Assembly: GCA_963383645.1 (NCBI GenBank)
Contig: OY726571.1
Coordinates: forward strand, 79,090,476-79,154,475
From: Muscardinus avellanarius
Lineage: Eukaryota > Chordata > Mammalia > Rodentia > Gliridae
DNA: 64,000 nucleotides
Direction of reading: 5' to 3'
This document shows, in pieces, positions 13,898-26,007 of this stretch. Each line of letters opens with the position of its first letter. Position 1 is the first letter of the stretch. Both the position numbers and the translations under genes were made by a program. Under the pieces are notes generated by a model, which saw only the letters and a program-made list of their open reading frames with translations, was not told the DNA's origin and ran no database searches.

Positions 13898-14439
13898 TAG
13901 ATACTTCTTTAAAAGACTTGTTTCCATGAAACTGATCATAGTTGCCTAATTTTGTTTGGTTTTGTTTGATACCATCTTTCTAATGGTGTTTCTTTCCCCC
14001 TATAAAATGTCCTTCTCAAAGTGATATTAAATAAGCTTTCTGAGGGCAAGTGTAACTGGATGCTGGTCTCTGCCTTCCAGGACCTACAGAATCCTTGATG
14101 ATGGTAGAAAGTAGACCTCTACTAAAAACAAAGGTGCAATTGAGTAAAGGAAGCTCTGTTTTGAGAGGGCAAAACTCACATACTTTGGGGTATCATCTTT
14201 TAGGAAAAGAACATTTTTAATATAAAAGTAAATATGAAGCCTTTTACTTTAGGCTATGATTTCAGCCAGACTTGGCACTCATTGAGACCAAGCAGTCAAG
14301 AAAATGTTGTAAAATAAGATCTGCTTAAAGACACTAGGAAACTACTGTGGTGACCAGGAATTGTGGGGGAAAATTCTTTAATATTGGGAAAGCACACAGA
14401 GTGGAGAGGATCCATTTTTACACTCAAGGCACTTGCTGA

Positions 14440-14472
14440 TTCTAGATATCTGTTGGTTACAGATATCTAGAA
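14440..14472. repeat. Perfect inverted repeat, 14-bp arms, 5-base loop
   Basis: TTCTAGATATCTGT (14440-14453), loop TGGTT, and ACAGATATCTAGAA (14459-14472). An A-rich run follows directly. Origin unknown; see findings. Confidence 0.9.
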
Positions 14473-14479
14473 AAAAAAA

Positions 14480-15781
14480 AGAAAGAAAAAGAAATAAAAA
14501 CTATTTCTGACTATGTGATAATGAATTTAAGATATATCAAACAGATGGATAAAGCTGAGCTAAGAAGAAAATAAGGAATCTTGCTTTCACATAGAAAAAA
14601 GTTAGAAGACCTGAAAATTGATGACCTAACTAGTATTTCAACAAATAAAAAAATCAGAAAAGGAACAGTGAGTTACTATCAATAATAACAAAGGGGCTAA
14701 GAAATATAGTGGTGTAAAAGAACTTAAGAGAAAAATTTTACTCTTTCTTTGAAATGGGTAATTGAAACTCATAGGCTTAGAGAAACATTAACTGAGAAAG
14801 GAAAATTTCAAAGAAAACCAAATATCAATCAATATCAAGAATAAAGGAGGGGGACATCATCAGAGACATTTCAGATGTTTAAACTATAATAAAATAATAT
14901 TAAGAAAACCTTATGTCAAACATATATACTTAAATGAAATGAATAGATTGCTAGAAAAATACAGTCCTATCTGAAGCAAGAAGAAAGTATATGAAATCTT
15001 GTATCTACTCAAGGAATATAAACCACAATATTCTAATTAATATACAACAAAAACCGCATGTATAATTTTCTAGATAATAAGAAAATAAGACTCTCTAAAG
15101 TACATGATGTACTTAAACATATAGATATCAACCACTAAGCCAAGCATGGGAAGGAGGGTTGGGGAGGGAATGGGGTGGGGATTGGGTAGGGGCTGACTGG
15201 GTGATGTGTGCGTGTATGTCTACACAAAATTTTTTATACCATTATGATGTATGAATACAATGTACCGATAAATAAAAAAATAAGAGAGAACACACTCAAC
15301 TTGGTCTATGCTACCAGCACAACCATCCTATCAAAAGCTGAATTATTTGGAAGGAAATTTTACTGTCCGTGTTCATAAAAGTAATTGCAAAAATCTTAAA
15401 ATAATGCTCCAAAATGTTAAAAATGTGTTTCATAAGATTTAGCAACTTTATGATAAAAACTCTTGATAAACTATAACACATATTATAATTGCTATATATA
15501 GATATTAAAATAATCTGTCAACCATTAATATGTGTACATAAATGGTTGTTAGATAATATTATAAAATTTAAAAATTATTTGGTAGTAAGGAACCACAGAG
15601 GATAAAATTTTAAAAGTGTTAACATTTAAAATTATGTCAAAAAACAAAAGAATCTAGCAAAGAGGCACACTAATTATGATCTAGAATGTGCAATATATTT
15701 GTAGGAGAAATTATAAATGTCTAAAAAAATGGAGGGAGATAACATTTTCATAGACTAGAAAAGTTAATACATTTAAAGTGT
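14480..15781 (+). mobile_element. Old L1M ORF2 remnant, sense, interrupted
   Basis: Reads as degraded L1 ORF2 in the sense direction: AAAATTGATGACCTAACTAG, AGAATAAAGGAGGGGGACAT, CTCTTGATAAACT and GGAGGGAGATAACATTTTCA, in the order of the ORF2 consensus. All frames are broken. A younger L1 3' end (15119-15283) sits inside it. Confidence 0.65.
15119..15283 (+). mobile_element. Short LINE-1 3' end (type a) inside the older L1M
   Basis: ACCACTAAGCCAAGCATGGG, then a G-rich tract (GGGGAGGGAATGGGGTGGGG), TGTGCGTGTATGTC, GAATACAATGTACCGATAAA and an A-rich tail. Same 3' UTR kind as 4240-4412. The older L1M sequence resumes after the A-tail. Confidence 0.65.
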
Positions 15782-16577
15782 CTTTTTTTTATTGAACAGA
15801 TGTATAGATTTGAACTAAGTTTAATCTAAATTTTATATAAATGGAGTCAGTAACAAAATAGATACTATTTTGGGGGGTGTGTCATCTGCCTTTTTTCATT
15901 TAGCATAAGTACCTGTTAATTCATATTTTTGTGTGTATCATTGGCTTTTATGTTCTACTGCTGAGTCATATTCTATTAAATAAGCACCCTACAGTTTATA
16001 TATTCATCTATTGATAAACTTCTGGGTTGTCATGAGGTTTTGACTATGCAAGAAGCTCTGATAAATTTTTCATACATATAATTTTTAGGAGATCATGCTT
16101 TCTTTTCTCCTGCAGAAATAATATACAGTTTTAAATTGGGCTTTCTGGAATATATATTCTATATCTCTATATATGTTTAATGGATTGCCCAAGGAGTCAT
16201 ATTTCTTCCTGTCCACATCAACAATGTGCCAGAGTTTCAGCTGCTCACATGGCAGGGTCAGTCGTAAATTTTAACCATTTTAATAGGTGTGCAGTAATAT
16301 CTCATTCTAGCTTTAACTTCCTTTTTCCTAATGACTAATATTTTGGACATCTTTTAAGGTACTTAAACTCTCATTTGTACATCTTCTTTGTAAAAATGTA
16401 TGTTCTAATTATTTGCCAACTCTGTTATTAGGTTGGATTATGTTGAGTAATTTGCTTCAATTATGAGATGAAAATATCCTTTATATATTCTGTGTATGAA
16501 CCTTTTATCAGATATCTGATTTTACAAAATCTTCTCACAGTCTGGTTTGACTTTACACTCTTTTAAAAGCATCTTTT

Positions 16578-17206
16578 GGATCCTCCATATGATCTGGCTA
16601 TACCGCTCACCAGTATCTTTTCAAAGAGGTTGAAACCAGGGAACTACAATAATATATACATACCCATGTTCAGAGCAGCACAATTCACAATAGCCAAATT
16701 ATGGAACCAACCTAGCTGTCCATCAACTGATGAATAAATTCCAAAATTGTGGTGAATGCACACAATGGAATTCTACTCAGAAATAAAGAAGAATAAAAGT
16801 ATGTCATTTTCAAGAAAATGGAAGGACTTGGTGACCATTATGTTGAGTGAGATTAACCTAGCACAGAAAGTGAAGGGTCATTTGTTTTCTCTATTATGCA
16901 TAAGCTAGGAAGTAACTGGAACACAAGGACTGCATATAATACAGGAGAAACCTCAGTGGAGTCATGGAAGAGGTCTATAAAAAGGGGAGGAGGAAGACTG
17001 AGGCTCATTAATAGAAATACTACTACTGGCTATATGTACATATGTGAATAAATATACTCATGTCAATCTAGGGCCACTATTCAGAAGAGGGGAAATGGGG
17101 AGGTAAGAGAGGGGAGACCAAGGGCTATGTGCATGTATGTCATTGTCAACGTGATTTAAATAATGATGTGAGACTATAATGTGCCAATAAAAGCACATAA
17201 AAAACA
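16578..17206 (+). mobile_element. LINE-1 3' end (type b) inserted into the antisense L1M
   Basis: Carries the end of ORF2 and the 3' UTR: CATGTTCAGAGCAGCACAAT, TGTCCATCAACTGATGAATA, CACAATGGAATTCTACTCAG and TTGAGTGAGATTAACC, ending in GACTATAATGTGCCAATAAA plus an A-rich tail. Degenerate target duplications AAAAGCATCTTTT / AAATGCATATTTT (around 16565 and 17208) flank it, and the antisense L1M continues on both sides. Confidence 0.8.
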
Positions 17207-18418
17207 AAAATGCATATTTTAAAGAGCAAGTATTCCTACTAAGAACCGATTTTGAGAAAATTTAGTTTAAAAATGTTTTTCCTTCATAGATTGTGCTTTT
17301 AGTATTAGTGCTGTGAAATATTGCCTAACCCAAGTTCAAGAAGAGTTTTCTCTTGTTTTTTCCCATGTAAATGTTATAGTTTTGTGCTTTAGCTTTGGAT
17401 TATAATCTGTGTTGAGTTAAATTTTATTTGCAGTTTAAGAAATGAATTTTTAAAATTTCTTTCCTTCACTTCCTTCCTCTCCTCTTTATTTATTCCCTTT
17501 TTTCTTCCCTTACATTTTTACAAATAGATGTCCAGTTATTCTCCCACAATATGTTGAGAAGACTCTCTTTTATCCACTTTATTGCCATTCACCTCTGTCA
17601 AAAAATCAATGATTTATAGTGATTTCTATCATAATATTCGGAGTCAGTTCTCTCTATATGTATGGGCCTGGTTCTTGACTCTATATTCTATTCCACTGAT
17701 TTCTTTAGATTTAAATACCAAACTGTATTAATGTTATAGATTTAAACTAACTTGCAATCAGGTAATGTTAGTCACTCATTTACAAATAAAATGCTTCAGG
17801 GATTCCAAGTTCTTTGCATTTTCATGTGAATTTTAGAGTCACCTTGTTAATTTCTACAAAAAAATTGCTTAAATTTTGATTAAGATTGTCTTGACTCGTA
17901 ACTCAAAATGGGGGATTGAAATCTAAACAATATAGAATTTTTTAATTATCACAGCATATCTTTCCATTTACTCAAGGCTTACTTAATTTTTCTCAGAAAT
18001 GTTTTGTAGCAATCAGTGAACAGCTGTTTCCTAACTTTTCTCAGATTCATTCCTAAATATTTAATGATTTTGATATTACAATGTATTTTATTTTAATATC
18101 CAGTGTTAAAATATAGTACATAGACATACAACTGATTTACTGCCTAATGATCATTTTTACACTATGACCTTGCTAAGCTCATAGTACTTATAAAAAACTT
18201 AAAAAAAATTTAATTGGATTTTCTACATGAAGGAAATTTTGTCTATGAATAAGGACACTGCCACCTCTTTTCCAACAATATGTCTCTTATTTCTTGTCCC
18301 TGCCTTATTGCACTGGCCAGTAACTCAAGTGAACAATTTAACAGAAACAGTGAGAGTTGACATTCCTATTCTAACTGTAGGTTTTTCTACTTACCCTTCA
18401 TCACATGGAGAAAGATAT

Positions 18419-18420
18419 TG

Positions 18421-18464
<44 letters not shown>

Positions 18465-18465
18465 G
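18419..18465 (+). repeat. (ATT)n microsatellite within the L1M remnant
   Basis: About 15 ATT units lie exactly where the antisense L1M passes from ORF2-like to 5'-region-like sequence. The small open frame 18227-18634 runs through it and is not a gene. Confidence 0.9.
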
Positions 18466-19970
18466 CTATTCTGAGCAATTTATACTTTTTATCTTTTTTT
18501 TGGCTTGGGTTTCACTAAGCCTCTTTCATCAAGGAGTTTACAGTTTTATGAAATTGGAATTATTTTCCCATTATTTTTTTCTATTTACTCTTTTTTTTCT
18601 ATTTAAGCTTATTCTCTTATTCTCTCTCCTCTAGAGACTACAATTACATGTTTTAAAGATGCTTGAAATTATTCCACAGCATGCTGATTCTCTGCAATTT
18701 AATAATTTTTTTCTCCATTTAATATTGGATCATTTCTATTGCTAAGATTTCCTTTTGCAATGTATGATCCGTCATTATTTTAATTCTATCCATTTATATC
18801 AAAGAAGCTATAGTTCTAATTTCTATATATTGCGTTAGAATTCTTTAAAAATAAATATATTTTCCATCTTCAACTCTGAACATATGGAACAGTTTTAGTG
18901 ACTGTTTTAAAGTCATAATGTGATAACATCTGTATCAGTTCTATGTTGTTTTCAATTAGAGATTTTTTTTCTATACATTATGACCAGATTTTCCTACTTC
19001 TTTGCATGCCTATGAATTTTTAATTGGATGCTGGGCAGTATATATTTTTACTTCATAGGGTGATGAGCATTTTTTATGTCAGTACATATTCTTAAGCTTT
19101 GATCTGGGATGCAATTAAGTTATTTTTAAATCTCTTTGATCCTTTAAAATCTTGCTTTCAGATGTCCTGGGTAGGAGTGGGGCAGTGCTCAACCTTGGGC
19201 CAATCATCCCCCACTAGTGATGTAATAGCCTCGTGAGGACTCTACCAAGTATCCTGCCCAAAATTAGGCTTTTTAGTCTGATCTTGGAACAGGCACTATT
19301 CCTGGCCCTGTGTGGACCTTAAGTGCTCTTCTCTTGACTCTCGCACATGGACTAGTGTTAAGGGACTTGCTGCAGACTTCTGGAGTTCTCTCTTCCGGTA
19401 GCTCTGTCCTCTCTGCTCTCTCCTGTGATTTCCAGACACCTTGCACTCTCAGCCTCTCAGCTCTGTCTCCTCAGTTCAAGGAGGTAGTCAAATTCTATCT
19501 GTGCCTCTCCCCATTTTGAAGTTTGAAAGTTTCTCGTAACAATAAGCTGGGGTTTTGGAAGGTTCATCTCATTCATTTATGATTCTCTGAGACGGCTTCA
19601 TTACCTACATTTCAATGTTTTGGAAACCTTTGTTTCATATATTGTTCTGGTTTTGTGTATTGTTTGAGATGGAAGGGTAAATCTGGTTGCCATTACTCCA
19701 ACTTGAATAAAAGTAGAAGTCTCTTCTGCTGAATTTTAAGTTATGGACTCTATTTCTAATATTTTAGTGGTTACTGTATTGTACAAACTTTCAGATGCCT
19801 TAATTTACAAAAATAGCCACTATTTTTGCTAAAGAAAATAAAGTTAAATACTTTAACTCCTTCTGATTTGTGCTAGTTATACATATTCTATTCAATATTT
19901 TATTTTCCCTCCAAAGTAGTTATTCACTATCTTTTCTGGCATAATTATTCTTCTATAATTGCTTTCAGAA

Positions 19971-20193
19971 TATATATATATATTTTTTTTCCCGCAAGTC
20001 TGGGGATGGAACCCAGGGCCATTTGATCTCTGAGCTACACTCCCTGCCCTATTTTTTATTCTTCATTTTGAAACAGGGTCTCACTAAGTTGTGGAGGGCT
20101 TCATTAAGTAGCTGAGGCTGGCTGTGAACCATGATCTTCCAGCCTCAGCCTCCTGAATGCTGAGATTACAGGTGTGCGCCACCACGTCTAGCT
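19971..20193 (-). mobile_element. B1/ID SINE, minus strand
   Basis: TATA then T8, followed by CTGGGGATGGAACCCAGGGC, AACAGGGTCTCACTAAGTTG and GCGCCACCACGTCTAGCT. Duplicated CTTTCAGAA flanks it (19962-19970 and 20194-20202). Confidence 0.85.
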
Positions 20194-21131
20194 CTTTCAG
20201 AACATTTTTGAGGGATCTTTTTATTTTATAAAGTTCTTTAAATGTTCTTATATTGCCATGACTTTTGAAAGATAATTTCGGTGGGCATATATATCTTTCA
20301 TTAATACTATTCTGTTGGCCTTTCTGAATCTGGATCTTCCTCTATTAAATGTAGGTATTGCTGAGGAGGCTAGCCTTCAGAAGTTTCATGGAGCATGATA
20401 TAAGTTAGCTTTAGAACTGGAAGGGGGTGTGGTAGAAAGACGAGGGGAGCAGCTCCTCTGTGCGGGGTCCCACTTTGATCAGGTACCATATTTTTTCTCC
20501 AGTGTTTCTATGTACTTCTGTAACTCAGAGTCTGGCAGGTCTCAAGGAAGACACTGCTTCTTGAGTTTATCTTTCTTGATTTACACTTTCATATTTTATT
20601 CGGACCTTGAACATTTCCTTTGGCTTCCCAGCATCTAAACAGAGCATTTAAAGAGATATTTAAACAAAATAGTTTGGGATCAATTTAAGTGGTTTTTTTT
20701 TGTTTGTTTGTTTGTTTGTTTTTTTGTTGGTTGGTTTTGGTTGAGACAACGTTTCTGGAATCAGTCTGCTTCATTACTAGGAAAATAGGATGGGAAGGAT
20801 TTATGGATTCTGTTTTGTCTACAGATTTGTTTACCTGGTTTAACTGTTAACTATTCCAGTTTGTGACTATATTTTAGTCACTTTTAAAAATCATCTGGAC
20901 CCAGCATTTTACCGAATCTGAAATACACAGCAATGGATACATATTAGGCAAGCAACTACTAGTGAGCTGCATTCTCAGCTCTGCATTTGAGTTTTAAAAA
21001 GAACTTAGAAAAGGGAACCAAGGTTGAAGTGTCTTTTGGGAAGGCTTGAATAGCCACCTTTAAACTTCAAAGAAGATGTAATGTGTAATTAGAAACAATG
21101 AGAAGTCACAGGACACAAACATTAAAGGTAA

Positions 21132-21344
21132 TTTTTTTTTTTCAGTACTGGGGATGGAACCCAGGGGTATTCTACCTTTGAGCTACACCCCCAGCCCTAT
21201 TTTTTTATTCTTTATTTTGAAACAGGGTCTCACTGAGTTCCAAAGGGCCTCACTAAGTAGTAGCTGAGGCTGTCCTCAAACCGCAATCCTCCCATCTCAG
21301 CCTCCCAAATGCTGGGATTACAAGCGTGCACCACCATGCCCGGC
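21132..21344 (-). mobile_element. B1/ID SINE, minus strand
   Basis: Close to the older consensus: CAGTACTGGGGATGGAACCC, CCCCCAGCCCTATTTTTTTA, GGGTCTCACTGAGTTCCAAA and CACCATGCCCGGC. A near-perfect duplication around AAAGGTAATTT / AAATGGTAATTT flanks it. Confidence 0.88.
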
Positions 21345-22367
21345 ACTAAATGGTAATTTTGAAAGAACAGTTTAGATAATAAAAGTGGACATAGAGATAG
21401 GTGAAAAAAAGGAGCAAAGTTACATCAGGAAGTGGCTGCTCCAAGTAGTGTCACAAGGATAGGGAAAGATGGTAGAGGACTAGAGGTTGAAGAGAAAGAA
21501 AGGCTGAGAGAAAAGAGACTGTTAATATGGCAGAGCTTTAAGCAGAACTCATGAAAGATCTGATGAACTGCGAGAAATCAGAGGAAGAATGAGTCATCAA
21601 GGGAACAAGTCCAGAGAAGAGGTAAGAAAAATGGGGGACCAAGAATAGGATAGTTAGAAGGCTAGCTTCAGAATAGAGAAGAGAGGAAGGCTGGAAATAT
21701 AATTCAGTTCAGAGTCAGAGGCAAGAAAGGCTGAGGGAGATTTTACCAAATGGAAACTATTTTCTCATTTATTAATGTATTTCCCAAGTACTATATAGAA
21801 AGGATTAGAAGCAGATAGAATGTTGGTAAAAAAAAAAAAGCACAAGAAACTATATCCTCAATCATTTAATTGGAGTGGTAGCAAGAGAACTTAACAGCAA
21901 TAGTTAGTTAACATGAAATTATTTTGAAAAAGATAACAAAAAAGGAAAATTTGGGCAATAGGCCTTTATGTCTCAAAATAAAATATCATCTATGCTCTTG
22001 TAAACTTGTACATTTTTACTTAGAAATGTACAAGATCCCCACTCTCAAGGTACAGAACTTTAGTCTGAGAGATAATAATTACAACTACCAGGTGACTATA
22101 GGTTTGTGTAGAGCTGTGATCTGGTATGCAAAGTAGAATTTGGGAGTCTCTCCTAAGGCTAAAAAGAAAGTCCTGGGGACTCAGCGTTGAATTTCAGTCT
22201 ACACAAAAACTTTAACAGATGGTACCATATCTTGCTATCAAGATGTGAAATCATATCATGCAAAGACTAAGATTAATTCCCATATGGACTAGATCTATAT
22301 AACACTTTTATAATTAGAATTTGCCACCAACTTCATGAAGATTTCAGGTATAATTTAAGTTTGGATT

Positions 22368-22586
22368 TATTTTATTTATTTTTTGGCAGGTCTAGGAATG
22401 GAACCCAAGGGCATTTGACCTCCGAGCTACCCCCCAGCCCCGCCGTATTTTTTTTATTTCTTATTTTAAAACTGGGTCTCAATGAGTTGCAAAGGGCCTC
22501 ACTAAGTAGCTGAGGCTGTCCTTGACTGCAATCCTTTGATCTCAGTCTCCCAAATGCTGGGATTACAAGTGTGCAGCACCACGTCC
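22368..22586 (-). mobile_element. B1/ID SINE, minus strand
   Basis: T-rich start, GGCAGGTCTAGGAATGGAAC, CCCCAGCCCCGCCGTATTTT, GGGCCTCACTAAGTAGCTGA and CAGCACCACGTCCAG. Ten-base duplication AGTTTGGATT (22358-22367 and 22587-22596). Confidence 0.88.
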
Positions 22587-22677
22587 AGTTTGGATTGTTT
22601 TTGATACTTAAAATCTTACATAATATTCAAGTTCCATAGTGTTCAAGGCAGGTAGGCCTTCTTTGACTCACTGAGAA

Positions 22678-22679
<2 letters not shown>

Positions 22680-22721
<42 letters not shown>
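22680..22721. repeat. (TA)n microsatellite
   Basis: About 21 uninterrupted TA units in unique sequence. Confidence 0.95.
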
Positions 22722-22725
<4 letters not shown>

Positions 22726-23524
22726 GGTTCTATTCTACACATAGATTTCCAGAATTGATTGCCTTAGATAGAAAAGAAACCTACTGCCCTATATATCCAG
22801 CTACTGAGTCATTGAAAGGCAATGGCCCAATAAAAATACTCTAATAAAAAATGAGACTATGAAGGACCAAATAAGAAGCAAAAGCCAAATGGAATGTGTT
22901 CTTTCCAATTAAACACTTAATTCAGGAGGGCTTTGGGTGTCCAGCCTTGAATCTGAGAAGAGCTTGGCTCTGAGCCTGGCCTCCCGTGTGAGTGTCTGCT
23001 ACTCTCTGGGTGGCTCCAGTGACATACACTTTACAAGTGTGGAGAAAGAAAATGAATTCGAACCAGAGCACAGATGTGTCTCAAGACACATTTTGCTCAT
23101 TCGCCCTCCCCACATTGTTACCATTTATCCCCCTTTCTCAACCTCAGGACCAGAGACCTAGCTGCTCTCCAGGGTTCCATGTCAGGTATTTCTCCATGAA
23201 GGGTCCAATCCAAGATATGCTTTTTACAGCCTCATTTTGACCACAACACAAATCTTGTTCCTATTTGTTCAATGTAGTACAGACTAGTCATGAAAGTGAT
23301 GACCCATACTAGTGAATGCCTGGGCAACTAATTCCTCCTGATGAACACAAATATCATCATAGTACTCATTTAGGGGGAAAAGGTCCTTTTATGGAAAGGA
23401 GTTGCTGTAAGCAAGCGCAGTGTCAGAAGCTGGACTGAGGCAGTGGGAAGGCAAGTGCTAGATGAAAGTGGTCTTATGTCAATTATTGTCCCAAATTTTC
23501 AGGTAAAGTGAAAGACTGTCAAAA

Positions 23525-23710
23525 TTTAATAATATGAGCATGTACTTTGCACCCAGAACTGTGTGTTCCTTGCTTTCATATGCTTTACCTCATTTCACTG
23601 TTCTCCCAAACAAGCAAAACAAATGAAGAAACAAGCCAGAGGGATTCAGTAACTGCTCCACAAAAGATGCAAACCCACCTGCACTGACACTAAGTCAGAT
23701 GGTACTAATT
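23525..23710 (-). mobile_element. MIR-like fossil, minus strand
   Basis: Diverged complement of MIR: GAGCATGTACTTTGCACCCA, GCTTTACCTCATTTCACTG, AATGAAGAAACAAGCCAGAG and TCAGTAACTGCTCCACA. Confidence 0.45.
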
Positions 23711-23864
23711 CTCACTCATCTCTAATCACACTAGAGTAAAATCGAAGGTGCCTACTGTATACTATATGACTTACCTTGCGGGCCTCTGTCTCTCTTTTTA
23801 CCTACTACAGTTGCTCCAACTTTGGCTACATGGCCTCCTTTGTTATTCTTTGAAAGTAGTGAGC

Positions 23865-24165
23865 TTACTCTATCATACAGGATCTTTGTATGCCCCGGTC
23901 CCATCTCCTGGGAAGCTCTCCCCACAGATACCTGCATGATCTACTGGGGCCTCTACTCACACGTTTTCCATCCTACATACAAGAGTACACACCATCCCAA
24001 ATGATTATCCATCTCTTTGCCCTATTTTATTTTCCTTTGAGGCCTTTGTACTTCATGTTTTATTATTTTTTATATTATATTTTATTGTGTTTCTTACTAG
24101 ATTGTAAATAAGCTCAGTGCTTAGAACAACACCTGGTCTTAGTGTTCACTCATTAGACATCAAGT
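23865..24165 (+). mobile_element. L2 3' portion fossil
   Basis: Follows the L2 consensus order: TCCTGGGAAGCTCTCCCCAC, TACCTGCATGATC, TTTGCCCTATTTTATTTTCC, CTAGATTGTAAATAAGCTCA and ACAACACCTGGTCTTAGTG. Small frames across it are by-products. Confidence 0.65.
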
Positions 24166-24249
24166 ATGTGAATACATTATATGACTTTTTCTCTCGATGG
24201 CCCTATGCACTATTTTGATGTAGCAGTAATATTCTTTTATACTTTTTGG

Positions 24250-24485
24250 TGATATTTACTGAATGCTTATTACATTTGAGCCATGAGTAAAGTGCCTGAC
24301 AAACTCTATTACACTTAATTTTCACATACTGACATAAAGGAGGATAAGTGAGAATTTTTGTTTCTATCCCCATTTTACAGATGGTGTGTTATGCTCATAA
24401 AGTTAAATAATCACAAACTTTGAAGTAGCTGGGATATGCAACCAGGCATGCCTGACACTGACTGCCTGATTCCTGCCACTACTGG
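24250..24485 (-). mobile_element. MIR fossil, minus strand
   Basis: TACTGAATGCTTATTACATT, AGTAAAGTGCCTGACA, CTATCCCCATTTTACAGATG and GACACTGACTGCCTGA fit the reversed MIR consensus. Confidence 0.6.
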
Positions 24486-24579
24486 CTGGAACACCCAAGC
24501 TGTCTAAAATAATGATTATTGTGATTAAATGTAGAATTTCTCTGAAAAGCTCATGTATTCATGTCCAGAGTTGATATAA

Positions 24580-24935
24580 CTGAATTATACAGATTGTATT
24601 TTGTCATGGTGTAAGTTCATTGTGATGGGTTTACTGGGTAGAAACCTAAGCAGGTGGGATTAGTTGAAGCAGGTGGATCCCTAGGGATATGGCTTCAGGA
24701 ACTGTGCTTTGGGCCTTGAATACCCTTGCTGGCTTGCTCTCTGCTTCTGGCCTCCATTATTTTCGCTGAGCTCCACATATATAACCCAGACTAACATGGG
24801 TTATATACTGAAACTCTAAGATATTAATAAAAAATAGCTTTGTGAACAAGCAATTCTTTCTTCCCCTAAATTTTGTGGCCAATTGTTTTGGGTTATAGCA
24901 GTGAGAATATTGACTGAGACAATAATTTTGTTATA
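24580..24935 (+). mobile_element. MaLR-type LTR remnant
   Basis: The last part, GGGTTATAGCAGTGAGAATA followed by TTGACTGAGAC, is the usual MaLR 3' terminus. Upstream, GGTGGATCCCTAGGGATATG and CTTGCTCTCTGCTTCTGGCC fit a solo LTR. Very diverged, and no internal viral sequence is seen beside it. Confidence 0.5.
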
Positions 24936-25584
24936 CTGTTCCTTGTAGGGATCAGTGGCTTAGCTCAGCCCTTTAACAGATGAGAAGAGTTGAGGCCCAT
25001 ATTAGTTTAGAGACTAGGGAGCAGGACAAGAACAAGAATCTTTTGTTTCCTTATATTTTCCTGCAGATGTCACATCAGCATGTGAATAATAATTTGTTAA
25101 AGAATATTATCTACTAATACAGTAGGAAAACTATTTTGGAACTTCCTGACAACACTAATCAAAATAACACATTTAGTGGCAAATGCATGAGGAAAGTATA
25201 AGAAATTCACATTGGAAAGGTGAACAACTGGATGGAATAAACCTCCCGATGAAAACTTGTAATTAGCCCAAATTAGTATTTGAGATTTTAGTATATTCAT
25301 GGTTGACAAAGACAGACTCTCCATCAAAAGAGACTTCTGATTCAGTTCATAACCATTTTTAGTATATGTAAATAAAAAATGCACTGAATAAACTAAAAAC
25401 TCACTCTAATACTTCTTCATGAACAATCTCCACATTTAAAGATGATTGTTCTCAGATGTTGGAGCAAATTTAAATATAGTTTAATCCCAGAGGTTGAGAA
25501 TAGCATTTACATTCCATTACTGAAGGGTAATAATTATAGAAATTATAATATAACTATTAAACACATGAACATAGAAGAGAGTGG

Positions 25585-25657
25585 ATATATATGTATGTGT
25601 GTGTATACACACACATACATATATGTGTGTATACACACACACATATTTATGTATGTA

Positions 25658-25699
<42 letters not shown>
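25585..25699. repeat. Compound (TG)/(CA)/(TA) microsatellite
   Basis: Alternating blocks GTGTGTGTATACACACACAT, a near copy of the same block, ATGTATGTGTGTG and about 13 TA units. Blocks of TG then CA are self-complementary. The open frames on both strands here (25442-25750, 25517-25720) are repeat translations. Confidence 0.92.
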
Positions 25700-25701
<2 letters not shown>

Positions 25702-26007
25702 GAATCGGGTAGTTGTGCATTTTTATCTCAGGCTTATTATATTGTTTTAAATATCAATAGAAGACCCATTCAGAAGCCCCCACTTGGCATTTTTCTTCAT
25801 TAACTACCAATATGGCCAAATTTAAACAACATTCCTCTCTGTTCTCTCTTGAAGCTACACTAAAATCAAAAGATCAAGAGAGCATTAATATATGGGAAAA
25901 ATATAAAAGAGGGAACATAACTTCAGGAAAATCAACAAAAAATAGAACCTCAGGAATTCATAGACATGAACTAGCTGATTGAAAAATCAGAGAAAATTAT
26001 GAGCCTT

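Larger units (their letters stand above)
15782..19738 (-). mobile_element. Antisense L1M remnant with 5' end present and internal deletion
   Basis: Begins with a T8 run (the complement of its poly-A) and reads 3' to 5' through antisense ORF2: TTTCATTTAGCATAAGTACC, CCTAATGACTAATATTTTGG, CTTTTATCAGATATCTGATT, TTCTATTCCACTGATTTCTT and CCTTGCTAAGCTCATAG. After an (ATT)n tract at about 18420-18465 it jumps to the L1M 5' region: CTTTGCATGCCTATGAATTT, TGGATGCTGGGCAGTATATA, GTTCAAGGAGGTAGTCAAAT and AGGGTAAATCTGGTTGCCAT. The 5' half of ORF2 and ORF1 are missing, so this is either one deleted copy or two abutting fragments. Interrupted at 16578-17206. Confidence 0.75.

Noticed and set aside
18227..18634. 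135-codon plus-strand frame
   Set aside because: It crosses antisense L1M and an (ATT)n tract, giving a Tyr run. Not a gene.
24580..24935. Possible complete endogenous retrovirus around the LTR-like remnants
   Set aside because: No gag, pol or env-like frame adjoins any of the three LTR remnants; they look like solo, decayed MaLR LTRs.
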